Assembly: GCF_020921035.1 (NCBI RefSeq)
Contig: NC_063155.1
Span: 7,859,001 to 7,923,000, forward strand
DNA from: Rhodamnia argentea
Lineage: Eukaryota > Streptophyta > Magnoliopsida > Myrtales > Myrtaceae
Reading direction: 5' to 3'
DNA: 64,000 nucleotides
Shown here piece by piece: positions 1-10,474 of this stretch. The translations under genes and the position numbers were made by a program. The first letter of the stretch is position 1, and the number at the start of each line of letters is the position of its first letter. The notes below the pieces were generated by a model. The model ran no database searches. It was not told the origin of the DNA and worked only from the letters and a program-made list of their open reading frames with translations.

Positions 1-1
1 G

Positions 2-829
2 AAAGTCCTTGGGCCTGAGACTTTTGCAGAGATGGGTTTCTTTGAGATGGGAGAGCATGTTGCTGAGAAATGGACTGATGAAGAAGGGAAGATATTTCAT
101 GAGATTGTTTTTTCTAATCCAGCTTCAATTGGCAAGAATTTCTGGAATAATCTTTCTGCTGCATTCCCTTCACGTATGAAAGGGGAAATAGTGAGCTATT
201 ACTTTAATGTGTTCATGCTGCGGAAGAGGGCTGAGCAAAACAGGTGTGATCCAATGAACATAGACAGTGATAATGATGAATGGCAGGCGAATGAAGAGGA
301 GGATGATTCTGTTGTTGAATCCCCTGTACCTGGGGTTGATCCTTCTGATAGCATTCACATATATCATGTCAGTGAATATGATGATGTTGATGTTGCAGAC
401 GAACCTTGTGACGATGACGGAAATGCGAGTTTCAAAAGTCACGAGGTGATGGCTGATGTAACAGATGGATGGCCTGGAAAGAATAATTACCAGGAAAATC
501 ACACATTTCTGTTGGAGGAGAAATCTTGGGATGACAGGGTAGATCAAGGTGCACAGGATGATTCGTGTACATCTTCTGATACAGTAGCTGTCTTGCAGGG
601 GACCCATGGGAAGGACTACGAAGGTTGCCAGAATGTTTGCTTTGACAGGTTGAATGGCGACAGAAGCCACGATAATGAATCGGATCTTGGTAATGGGAAA
701 GCGTGGAGTGCTGGGTGTATGGCTTGTCCAAAAAGGGAAGTTGACTTCTTATCCACGTTCAGTATGATTGAAGAGGTTTTTGGACATGGATCTTCAAACT
801 GCAAGCCTGATAGGAAGGATCTTGGCTAG
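2..829 (+). CDS. ELM2/SANT (Myb-like) domain protein, 3' part
   Basis: The gene runs in from before the window; the frame is already open at base 2 (KVLGPETFAEMGF...) and ends with TAG at 827-829, giving 275 visible residues. Visible residues about 22-77 form a SANT/Myb-like domain (start KWTDEEGKIFHEIV, then FWNNLSAAFPSR and YYFNVFMLRKRAEQNR). An acidic, low-complexity tail follows (NIDSDNDEW, NEEEDDS). This arrangement is typical of plant ELM2-domain proteins, whose N-terminal ELM2 module would lie upstream of base 1. Members of the wider ELM2/SANT class act in histone-deacetylase-type corepressor complexes in the nucleus; the exact role of this plant subfamily is not established. No intron is visible in this part. 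The family call is confident, the biochemical role is inferred. Confidence 0.8.
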   Translation, partial: KVLGPETFAEMGFFEMGEHVAEKWTDEEGKIFHEIVFSNPASIGKNFWNNLSAAFPSRMKGEIVSYYFNVFMLRKRAEQNRCDPMNIDSDNDEWQANEEEDDSVVESPVPGVDPSDSIHIYHVSEYDDVDVADEPCDDDGNASFKSHEVMADVTDGWPGKNNYQENHTFLLEEKSWDDRVDQGAQDDSCTSSDTVAVLQGTHGKDYEGCQNVCFDRLNGDRSHDNESDLGNGKAWSAGCMACPKREVDFLSTFSMIEEVFGHGSSNCKPDRKDLG

Positions 830-2167
830 TGGTATTCGTCATTCCTCCGAAGATGTGGTTGTGTGAAACTAGAGACCTGTCAAGTCGGGCAAAATTTGCC
901 TGGAAGACTTCCAAATGGAAAGTGAGATGCTCTATTTAAAAAAGAGTCTGACAAAAGAGATGGCTTCCAGTTTTCCTTTGTAAATGTGGTTGGAGTGGAA
1001 GATGGAAGTCTCGCCCTTTCCTGTAAAACTTCATTATCGTTTTAGAAGGTTATTATTTTTCAGTGTTGAGGCAGCCTCAACAGTTCGTACTCTTGTTAGT
1101 TTTCAGATCCCCCTTGTACACCTTTTCGAGGAATAAGATTGTGCTGAGTTCTCCTTGGGAAGGGAATTAGTAAAGAAAGAGTGAAAACAAGTGTCCCTAT
1201 ATGTTCAACTATGTAACTTTCCGTTGCTTCTCGGTAGAAAAATGCTGTAAAAGTCTCCCTTTTCTCCTCATAAATTGTATTGGTCGTGTGAAGTGCGAAA
1301 GACATCATATCTCCTCGGGCAGCTTTTCTAACTCGATCTTTGTGTAACTAAATTTCAATTTCCTGTTTGAATATTGGGAATTATATTTTTTTTCTGTAAT
1401 TGGATGCCCTGGTCTTCGGGGGCACATTATTTTTGCCTTTCGGGATAGTTTCCTCCGCATTGTCAACTTCCTGACCTCGAAATGATCAAGAAGCTGAGAC
1501 CTTTGAGAGATGAGAACAGGTAATAGATTATGATGTCCTTTGTCAACTAGTCACCTTTGGTAAGTTCCCTTGTCTCGCGGTCTAGTATGTTGCTAGTGCT
1601 TAGAGCACCTGTGATTAGAATTTGTTTTTTTGTCACAACTTGAACTAGCCTTGCTCTTCAGATTGAAAGGAGCAAGAAAAATACCTTCTACTTGTGAACG
1701 TCAGCCAAATTCTACGAAATCAGTAAAGCCGGAAAGTTAGTGATACTCCGTTTCTTCTATCGACCTCGTTAGAGTTGATGTGCTGAAAGTATTTGCACGA
1801 CTTGATGATGCTGAAACTATTTGTCGGTCCTCGGATCTGGATGATAACACGCTCGATATGTCTTGCATTTTCTGCCTCATCTCATGCCTGGTGGTTGTAG
1901 CCGGGTAGGAGCTTGACTATTAGCTGTAGGGGTTCGCAGTTCTATCCACAACAATGGGAAAAGAAATGCAAAAGAAGACAACACTAAGTAGAAAGACAAA
2001 ACTGGATTCTGATGTTGCTGTGCCTCTCAGCTCGCTAGTAAGAGATGCAATGGAATTCCGGGCTTTTTGTGTTTTTGGTCTGGTGGGTTGAAAAGCTACC
2101 ATGCAAAGTATCTGTTGCTCAGAGAACCAAAAGGAAAGAATAAAGAAAAGATTGACACTAGCAGCAA

Positions 2168-2210
<43 letters not shown>

Positions 2211-4579
2211 TTATTTTAGTCCTTTTTCGAATCCAATTGACTCTCTCTCGAGTACAGTCCAAGAGTTGTTAGTAAGAACTATTGCTGACACATGCAGCAT
2301 CGTCACTATCCGCATGATGGGTAAACATGCTCACCTCTACTCTACTCTGTTCCTCCCAAGTCCATAAAACAAGTTGACATGTATGGGAGTTGCAGCAATC
2401 AATACCCATCTGCTAATTTCTTTTTTCCATGCCAACTGAGAAGTGAAACAATAAATATATCATCCGAATTGGTACTTTGAAACTCTTACCAAGTAGACAT
2501 TGTATACTTCCGTAGATGTATATGTACGGCATATACAGCGCACCTTTTAGTACGAGAGATGCTTGAGTGAAAAAATTAGAAGTTGACAGAGCATCAGTGA
2601 CGCATAATTAAAGTGAAGACATATTGCAGTTAGCTTAGCTCATTTTCAATGATGATATAGCTGAGGGGTCTACTGCGATATCCTTTCATTATGATAAAGC
2701 TAAAACTGGTCATTGACCCTTTAACTTGCTGCTGAAAGAAGTTGAGTAAGAATATCCCAATTGTCAAAACCTGTAGGCTGTAATTATAATTACACCTTTA
2801 ACATGCTTACGGTTGATGCAAAAGTCCCCATCATTCTGCATTTGTTTATTCATCGCTTGCAGCCTGTCGGCTTCATTGTCACTGAGAAATTAAGAAAGAT
2901 TGAATTCCCATCGAGCAATATAAAACTTAGCATGACAAAGAGGTTTGCTAATTGTTGCAGTGAAGCAACCCATATGGCCACATTAATTATCTTAAATAAA
3001 TAGTTATGTAGGCGGAAGAGGTCCAAAATGAAGCCAAAAGTCAAGGCATCTTGTATCCCAGCCTCAATTTCACTTCACAAGTTATGACTGAACACGAGGG
3101 TGTGGTCCAAGAAGTTCTGGGAAATGTCTGGTACTTGTCTTGAACACTTTTTTGGAGCACCAACTCTTAAACCCCAAGTGAAGTTTCTTCAAGCAATGAG
3201 TAGCAGTACATATCAGGACACCACACCAATGTGTAGTTGCACATATGTGCAACAATCTATCAGTGTTCTTCTACAGTGCTTATAAACTATGATTATCTAT
3301 CTTCCTGGTTTCGTAATATATTATCTTATGTGGGTACTATATCACACTAAAGAAAGGGAAAATGGCCAATGCTGGTATCTATGACAGCATGACAAGATCC
3401 AGGTCATATTGCAAGGCTAGGAACTTTGGGGCACATTCATGGGGTTGACTCTCCAAAACTCATTGCACATTGAAATCCTTACCTTCTTCGCAAAAGTATA
3501 GGTGGAGGTATCAAGAATGATGAGCTTGAATCTCCAATTCATTATCATGTGAAGTGGCAAAATGGGTAGTAGTTGGGCAACTCTTCTGAACCTCACCCAC
3601 CAGATCTTTCGCCAAGTTTCTTGAGAATTGCCATAGCTTTCAAGCATTTTCTGCAAAACCCACATATGATATTTAGTTCATTGGGATTTACACATGAGCT
3701 TGGTTCTTGAACTGCATGATTCTTTTCCAAATCTTCACTCGCCAAGCCACAACCTGTGTGATACACCAACTGCTTATAAAGTTATTCCTTTTTGGACCAT
3801 CAGACTAGTAAATAAGAGCTGAAGAGATGTGATCTGTGTCTATTTACATGTGGTTATCTTCTGCATTTAATAACTAATTGGAAATGAGAATCCTTTTTTA
3901 ACACGAAATTACGAAAAGCCAAAAGAACAAGCAAGATGAATTGACTTTTGTTTTCTTAGCCATCACATATACAAACAAAAGGAGATGGTTAAGGAGATGC
4001 AATCCTATTTGATGACAAATAAACAGTGTACTAAGCGCCGGCCGGCCAAAAAGGGGCACAAGAAAGCTGGATCCATCGCACGGGAAGTATGTGATTATCA
4101 TCTTCTAACAAGACAATCGTGCCGAGGTTTATCCAACAGAAGCCGGCTCGGCCTGGCCGGCATGGTCGTCAATTGTGAGTTTTCTAGATAGCCTCGTTGA
4201 TTAAAAGAAAGCGATGAAGCAATACTCCACTACGGCATCCGAAAAGCTTGGCTTCTCGCTGCTTGGATCTTTACTATATATGGAGCAGCATAAGATTTGG
4301 TGAAGAAGATGCTTAGCAAGTGAATAAATACTTTGTTTTTTGCTTGTTCAAACTCTCATCAACAATGCTTTTGTCTGTGTAAGCTTGTACTGTACCCATT
4401 GTTGTGTAGCCTAGTCTTTTCCTGTGCTCCAAAAAATCAAATTCCACTCACAAGTTACATCTGAACGAATCAACTATTCAGTGGCAAATCCCGGTTAGAA
4501 TTATAATTCCTTCCAAATATTTCCCTTCAAAAATTTGCTTCTTTTCACGATAAATCACCGATAATTACTTTAATATTTT
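830..4579. other. 3' UTR and gene-poor spacer
   Basis: The first 300-500 bases after the TAG are probably the 3' UTR of the ELM2/SANT gene. Beyond that I see no convincing exon. Short frames exist on both strands, the longest at 3417-3665 on the minus strand (82 codons, rich in W, R and hydrophobics), but none shows a domain I recognise. A small GC-rich patch at 4035-4170 (GGCCGGCC and a GCCGGC...GCCGGC pair) stands out from the AT-rich background without an obvious function. Confidence 0.5.
2171..2206. repeat. (CT)18 microsatellite
   Basis: An uninterrupted CT dinucleotide run of 36 bases in the spacer. It is likely length-polymorphic; no gene overlaps it. Confidence 0.95.
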
Positions 4580-5102
4580 CTATAATTCCATTACTGAATA
4601 TAAGCAGAGTCGCTCGGACCACATCCAAGCATTCTTTGAAAACATGGGTTAATAACACAAAGAACCCCAAACCGGTACACATGTGATAAATTTACCTCAA
4701 ATTAATTTTTTGATCACCAAAAATTCAAAATCAGTTCACTTGTCACAAATTTACCATCCATTAGTCTCTTTTAAATCCTACCATCAAATTGCTAGTTGGA
4801 TGCCACATAAAAATTGACGGATGTACCATTTTGGGATTTTCTATGATTCCATTACTGAATATAAGAAGAGTCCCTCGGACCACATCCAACCATCCCTTAA
4901 AAACATGGGTTAATACCACGAAAAATCTCAAACTAATATACTTGTAACAAATTTATCCCAAACTAATTTTTTATCACAAAACATTTAAAACTGGTACACC
5001 TATAACAAATTTACTCTATGTTAGTTTCTGTTAAAGTCTATTATCAAATTGCTGAGTTGGATGACACGTGGAAGTTAACGGGTGTACCATTTTGAGATTT
5101 TT
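4580..5102. repeat. 261-bp tandem duplication
   Basis: Two adjacent copies of about 261 bp. ATTCCATTACTGAATATAAG begins at 4585 and, one period later, at 4846. CTCGGACCACATCCAA and AACATGGGTTAATA recur in the same order, and both copies end near GTACCATTTTG. Scattered substitutions separate the copies, so the duplication is not recent. It overlaps the left half of the foldback element described next. Confidence 0.8.
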
Positions 5103-5349
5103 ACTCTCCGCTTGTTGTGTACTAATTTGGGATCTTTTGTGATATTAACTCAATGCAACAAAACTAACGGAGTATAAATTTATTGAAGGTGTATTAGTTT
5201 TGGATTTTTGGTAGTCAAAAAAATCAATTTTGGGTAAATTCATCACAGACATACCAATTTGAGATTTTTGATAGCAAAAAAAAAATAATATTAGTCTAGA
5301 ATAAAATTTTATAGGTATATCAATTTGAGATTTTTTGTAGTATTAACCC
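4646..5349. mobile_element. Foldback DNA element (MITE-like)
   Basis: The left end begins GGGTTAATAACAC and the right end (5341-5349) is the inverse complement, TATTAACCC. Inside, phrases of the type 'CCCAAACTGGTACACCTGTAACAAATTTA' without coding content occur in one orientation up to about 5090 and in the opposite orientation after about 5110. The element therefore folds on itself. No transposase frame is present, so it is non-autonomous. I did not find a convincing target duplication and the superfamily is uncertain. Confidence 0.6.
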
Positions 5350-5584
5350 TAAAAACATTATACCGACAAGCTCTTGGGAGAATTCATCAACATCCTATAT
5401 TTCATTGCTAAGTTGGGCAAATGGTCTAAATAAGCAGGAAATGGAGACAGAATATGATCATAACAAGAATAACGGCCGGAGAGAGAGAGTGGAAAGCTTT
5501 TTTTTACTGGGGTGAGGTGCTGTGTATGGCAAGACAAAGGAAAGAATAGTTAGGGACAGTCATAGCTTTTTGTAGCAACTTGGA

Positions 5585-5654
5585 TGGTCCACATGGACCA
5601 ATCTCGGCCGTCGGATCCAAGCTGGCTCAGGACTCTCAGTTGGGTACACGTGTC
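5585..5654 (+). promoter_or_regulatory. Upstream elements of the C2H2 gene: 16-bp inverted repeat and ABRE/G-box
   Basis: TGGTCCA-ca-TGGACCA (5585-5600) is a perfect 7-bp inverted repeat with a 2-bp spacer. ACACGTGT (5646-5653) is a palindromic G-box, and ACGTGTC (5648-5654) matches the abscisic-acid response element consensus. Both lie 560-630 bp before the zinc-finger start codon. A role in stress or ABA response is inferred from the motifs only. Confidence 0.45.
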
Positions 5655-5749
5655 CCCATCTCCCCCTTTTCCTCGTCTTTATCTTTGCTTCCATGCATGG
5701 ATTTCTCCTCCCCCGATCTTAAAATAGTCAGTACTCTCACTTTAGTTAA

Positions 5750-5775
5750 GAGAGAGAGAGAGAGAGAGAGAGAGA
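5750..5775. repeat. (GA)13 microsatellite
   Basis: A GA run of 26 bases about 440 bp before the zinc-finger ATG. GA/CT tracts are common in plant core promoters and 5' leaders (BPC/GAGA-binding proteins), so it may lie near the transcription start. Confidence 0.9.
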
Positions 5776-6214
5776 CCACACTCACAACTAAACCAACACT
5801 CTCTTCTCTTCCAGATATCTTCATTGGCCTGTTCGCCATCATCAGCAAGCAAAGTGCTGAGGCCCATTCGTTTTGCTCAAATGCTTCACTTTTCTTGATT
5901 TTTCAACTGACCCAAGAAGCAGCTTCTTGGCAAAAAAAGGCTGGGTTCTTCATATTAATGACTGGGTCTTAATCACTTTGGTGATTAGATCTTCTTCTTA
6001 CTGAGGTGGGTTCTGCTTTTGAGGTTCAGAGGACGTTTTCTTGATCCGATTTCGTCTCCTTTCTTGAGTTCTTGGTCTGGGTTTTCTGCTTTTCTTGGTG
6101 GGTTGCTCTGTTTTTTTCGTTCTCGCTCGTGAGCAATTGCATCAGAGCAGATTTGAGGTTGGTTTGGTTCTTGTTGTTCCTTAGTTCCATTTGGGTTGTG
6201 AGAGGAAGTAAAAA

Positions 6215-7744
6215 ATGGAAGAAGATCAAGAACTCAAGCATGTGTGCAAGATATGCAGCAAGAGCTTCCTCTGTGGCAGATCCTTGGGTGGCCACATGAG
6301 ATCTCATCTGATCGACAATGAATCAGCTGGGACGGATGAGAATCTCAATCTCAACACAAGCAAGCTCTTGCCGACAAATACTGGTTATGAGCTCAGGGAA
6401 AATCCGAAGAAGACGTGGAAAGGAGCAGACTTTAGTGAGGAGACCTCTGTTCCGGATTCGGCGCATGAGAGGTTTTGCAGAGAATGTGGCAAAGGGTTCC
6501 AGTCGTGGAAGGCCTTGTTCGGCCACATGAAATGCCACTCAGACAAAGAAAAAGTTTGCGGTAGCTTGGGAGGCCGAGACGGTTATGACCAGAAGCAGCT
6601 TCCGAGAGATGGCCAATCCGAAAGCGAAGAAGCAAAGATTCTCTATAGGAGGAGGAGATCAGAAAGAAGAAAAAGGCACATGGCGAGAGCAGGTGCAACT
6701 AATTCTTCTTCTTTGTCGTTTGCAACTGCTGCTTCTTCTGCTTCTTCTGCTTCTGAGATTGATCAGCAAGAGCAAGAGGAAGTGGCCATGTGCTTGATTA
6801 TGCTCTCTAGGGATGTGAAAATCAGTAGTTCTCTGTGGGGATGCAAAGAGGAAACAAAGATGAAGATGAAGGACCTCGAGGAAAAGAATAATTTGGAGAC
6901 GGGAACTTCAGGATTTGATGATTTCCAAGCTAATAGTAGAATTGCCCATTTTTGTGTTCTGGCGAATTCAGGGCATTGGGACAAGATAGATATGTTGGCT
7001 GACAGCAAGAAGTTCAAGAAAGAAGTCCAATCCCCATCGAAGTTTTCGAATACCACTTCAGGGAAGAATCAGATCGAGGAAGTTGTGACCGATCATGCCG
7101 GACTTCAGTTAGGCAAGACCAATTCAAGCCAGAGGAAGTTGACCTGTTCATATGATGCAGAATTGAAAGTGAATCTCCCGAAAAAACGGGATTCTGAAAT
7201 TTCGGACTTCGAAATTTTGCAGAGCCCTGTCAAGAGAAGCAGATTCCAGTGTACCACTTGCAACAAGACATTTCACTCTTACCAAGCTCTAGGTGGTCAC
7301 AGAGCCAGTCACAAGAAGGCAATGCCTTCACCCGCATCAGAGATCGAGAGCAATGACAATAGTATTGAAACCACAATCTCTCCTGATCCAACAGTGGATA
7401 TAAAGCAACCCGAGAGCACTTCCAATCTCAACAAGGTATTTGTGTTCAGAAATGACTTGAAGATCAAGAGTAAGGAGCATGAGTGCCCAATTTGCTTTAA
7501 GGTCTTTCCATCAGGGCAAGCACTGGGTGGTCACAAGAGATCTCACTTGCCACGCGAACCCGAGACAAGAAAGGAAGAACCCATCTCCAGTCTTTGCAAT
7601 CCAATCCCGAAGGTTCGGGAATTCTTGGATCTTAATCTTCCTGCTCCTCTTGATGAAGAGGAGAGAGGACATGTTGACTTCACTCCATGGTGGTTAGAAA
7701 GAAACTGCAATCCTGAGGTCCTGATTGGTCTTGTCTCTAACTGA
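6215..7744 (+). CDS. Four-finger C2H2 (ZAT-type) zinc-finger protein with EAR motif
   Basis: A single uninterrupted 509-codon frame, as expected for plant C1-type C2H2 genes, which usually lack introns. Four C-X2-C-X12-H-X3-H fingers lie at residues 11-31, 88-108, 346-366 and 424-444. Fingers 3 and 4 carry the plant signature QALGGH. Finger 1 has SLGGH and finger 2 has the divergent ALFGH. Residues 188-200 ([13 protein letters not shown]) match the conserved box between fingers in ZAT-type proteins, preceded by a basic [10 protein letters not shown] stretch that could be a nuclear signal. LDLNLP at 471-476 is a DLN-type EAR repression motif. The protein is inferred to be a nuclear DNA-binding repressor. 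The start is the first ATG in frame and sits three residues before the acidic lead-in to finger 1. The ELM2/SANT gene upstream on the same strand matches a neighbour pair I recall in Arabidopsis. Confidence 0.93.
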   Translation: MEEDQELKHVCKICSKSFLCGRSLGGHMRSHLIDNESAGTDENLNLNTSKLLPTNTGYELRENPKKTWKGADFSEETSVPDSAHERFCRECGKGFQSWKALFGHMKCHSDKEKVCGSLGGRDGYDQKQLPRDGQSESEEAKILYRRRRSERRKRHMARAGATNSSSLSFATAASSASSASEIDQQEQEEVAMCLIMLSRDVKISSSLWGCKEETKMKMKDLEEKNNLETGTSGFDDFQANSRIAHFCVLANSGHWDKIDMLADSKKFKKEVQSPSKFSNTTSGKNQIEEVVTDHAGLQLGKTNSSQRKLTCSYDAELKVNLPKKRDSEISDFEILQSPVKRSRFQCTTCNKTFHSYQALGGHRASHKKAMPSPASEIESNDNSIETTISPDPTVDIKQPESTSNLNKVFVFRNDLKIKSKEHECPICFKVFPSGQALGGHKRSHLPREPETRKEEPISSLCNPIPKVREFLDLNLPAPLDEEERGHVDFTPWWLERNCNPEVLIGLVSN

Positions 7745-8751
7745 GCTCTCACTCACACTGGTCTGGTATGGTTTTGAAGATCCAAGACTTCTTCTTTGGT
7801 TGTTTTTTCACTTTTCTTTCTATTCAGAGCTGAAGATCCAAGAAGCCACAGATTCTCTGGACATCATTTCATTGATTTTTTCTCTTCCTCCTTACAGATT
7901 CAAGTTTTCCCTTCAAATATTGATACTGATTCAGTGCCCCTCAAACTAGGCCGCCCTCAAAGTTGATATTTTTAAGTTTCTGTCAACTGCTAAGAAGTTT
8001 CTCTGAACTCTCCTCCACTACCGTTTCAGAGCTTTTGAAGCGAGCTAGTAAAGGAGTGACGCTTCTGCAATGTCCAAAGTGACTTCTTTAATCGTTTTGC
8101 TGCAGTTAGACTAAGATTAATTCACTGTTCATTACCAGCAGAGCCAATCCTTGATTGCTCAAAGCGATGTATACTCTTTCTTGGCATCAAAGGGACATGA
8201 ATGAGGTGTTGAAATTGTGGAGGTTGAGTCACGAAAGAGGCTGCAAAAAGCCAAGATTGTAACTGGGGAAAGAGACTAGAACCATGTCAGGTGAGCTCAA
8301 GGTGGTTGCTCAGTCACGTACCATCAAAACATGACAGCCCATCTCACTTCTTCTCCATCTTATTATAGAGTTTAAAATATGTACAGGCCATGTCAACAAA
8401 GGCTTATCTTAGAGAGTGTTTGCACTTGGACTTAGTTTAAATATGACCAGTTCTACAAAATGAAAACCAAAAACCACCCAATAGTTCCATGGAGCCACCC
8501 GAAAATGGACCCTCGGTCAGGTCCAGTTCCCGGGTGAATGCATGAAACGGGTTAACAATCACTACAATTGTGGATCTCCTATCTATTTGCTAAGAGACGA
8601 AACAAAACCTACTTCTACTCGTTATGTTCAAGTTAATGTTGTCAACAATTCAATTACGAAACCCTTATACCCCTTGAGGTCGAATTAATAAAATCCTTTA
8701 GAACCCAAAAGCTCAATTGGGTTGACATCTCATTTTGTCCGTCAACTTAAG
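7745..8751. other. 3' flank of the C2H2 gene
   Basis: Pyrimidine-rich sequence just after the stop is probably 3' UTR. The rest, to about 8750, shows no exon-like frame or repeat that I can recognise. Confidence 0.5.
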
Positions 8752-9655
8752 TAGAAGTGTCAAATGGGTGGGTTGGGTCAAATATGATCCGACCCATATT
8801 AACTCGTGTAATACATTTTGACCCATATTTCATGACCTATACCCGATCCGATCCGTAACCGACCCATACCCGATCCGACCCTTTTTTACTTGTATTACCA
8901 AATCACACTAATATTCTAAGAAAACCTATATAACTCATTTAATCTATTTTAAGCTCTTCACATATATATGTTATTAGATAAAAACTTCACATCAAATAAA
9001 AACAACAAATTAAACAATAAAAAAATTAGTACATAAAATAAAAAATGATATTACAAAAATACTTTCATGCAATAAAAAATCTAGTGCAATTTTTTTCTTT
9101 TTATATAATTTTTTAATTTTTTATTAATTTTTTGATTTTTTTAATTTTTTTAAAAATATTTTTATTCAAGAATATTATATTATTAAAAATAATTTTTTAA
9201 ATTATTTTTTCTTTCATTTTTCTCCAACGACCGATGGACAGTGGCAATGGGTGGTGGTGGTCGTCGGTGACCGGTGGCGGACGGGCAGCGGGAGCGATGG
9301 CGGCCGGCAAGCGGTTGGCCAACAATTTATATATTTTTTAATTATATATTTCTTTTTTGATTTCTTTCATTCACTTATAAAAATAAAAAATTAAAAAAAT
9401 AATAATAACCAAGTTGAGCATTTGAGGCCCTAGGCCCATTTGCAACTTGTGGGATAGAGCTGGCCTCATGGGTCGAAAATGGGTTAAACCCATTATAGAC
9501 CCATCTGATTTAACAACCCATTTTCAACCCATCTGATTCAACTTAAATTTTTTAAATCCATTTTCATTCAATCCTTTAAAACTTAGAACCCATATACAAC
9601 AAATTGTATAATATATGGGTCAAAAATGGGTCATTGACCCATATTGGCGACTATA
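8752..9655. mobile_element. Non-autonomous DNA element rich in GGGTCAAA/GACCCA motifs (hAT-like)
   Basis: The left part begins GTGTCAAATGGGTGGGT and carries many GACCCATA and CCGATCCGA phrases. The right part (9450-9650) carries GGGTCAAAAATGGGTCA and ends near GACCCATATTGGCGACTATA, a diverged inverse of the left end. Between them is extremely AT-rich DNA with one GC-rich island at 9230-9320 (GGTGGCGGACGGGCAGCGGG). No transposase frame is present. Similar short elements are common in dicots and usually assigned to hAT. The ends are diverged and no target duplication is certain. Confidence 0.5.
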
Positions 9656-10367
9656 CTCACAAGCAACAACATCCCATCATCACATCATCATTATACACAG
9701 ACATACAGGAGCAGGAGAAGGGGAGCACTGCAAACTTTAAACCTCAGGGGCATTATTGTCTTGTGAAGCCCGACTAGGGTATCTTTCTTTTGACAAAATA
9801 GACAACTCCGCATATAAGGCGTGAACTGAAGTTAAACTATATATATGGTCCGGTCCGGGTGGGTGAATGGGCGGTTCCGCACGTGAAACCGGGGACCGGA
9901 TCGATACTCACCGGTATTAGGCCCAATCCCCATGGAAACCATTGGTTTTAGGCTAGTTCGATTAGGTTCCGAGCGGTTTTCGATTTTTTTGCACAGTCCT
10001 ATTTCGTACTTGCGAAAGTTTGTTCCAAATGTTGTGTGAATTGTTACTTGGAAAAATTTGAATGATCAAAGTATAAAAATCGAGCAGTGATATTGCTTTC
10101 ACTCCAATTTGATCAAGCCATACATTAAGCAAATGTGATTCTTCGATACGCGAGGTTGACCATTATGTGATGATAATTGATGTCAATGAAGCATGATACC
10201 AAACAAACCAAAAAAAAAAAAAAAGGCATGATAAAGCAACAAATAATTCCTCTGATCGCCCGAACATATCATTTCAATTAACACCCACAAATCTCTGGAG
10301 GTAAGGAAAACATTGTTCTAAACTAAAATAGTTGGCTAATTATCTTTTGGGATGAGTGTGACACAGT

Positions 10368-10474
10368 TGGGCCGAGTTTGGGCCCCAGCGCCCGAACTCT
10401 GGGCCAGATTATTTCCAGCCGGCCCAAATGCACGTATTGCTGTCCGTCAGTTACTTCGGCCCGACCAGAGCCCA
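10368..10474. promoter_or_regulatory. Cluster of five site II (TGGGCY) motifs
   Basis: TGGGCC occurs at 10368-10373, 10379-10384 and 10400-10405. Its complement GGCCCA is at 10421-10426, and AGCCCA (TGGGCT reversed) is at 10469-10474. Site II motifs are bound by TCP factors and are typical of genes expressed in dividing cells and of mitochondrial, ribosomal and other housekeeping genes. The cluster lies upstream of the coiled-coil gene, whose first (untranslated) exon probably ends near 10750 at AAG|GTCTCT. Confidence 0.6.

Noticed and set aside
3417..3665. 82-codon minus-strand frame with WWVRFRRVAQLL
   Set aside because: Looks protein-like but has no recognised domain, no flanking exon in phase and no start context; may be a gene relic at most.
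4040..4075. Resemblance to a cloning-vector recombination site (CACAAGAAAGCTGGAT)
   Set aside because: Too short and imperfect; surrounding DNA is ordinary plant sequence, so chance is more likely than contamination.
4120..4145. Partial likeness to miR162 (GAGGTTTATC on the plus strand)
   Set aside because: Only about 12 of 15 bases fit and there is no matching star arm or hairpin nearby.
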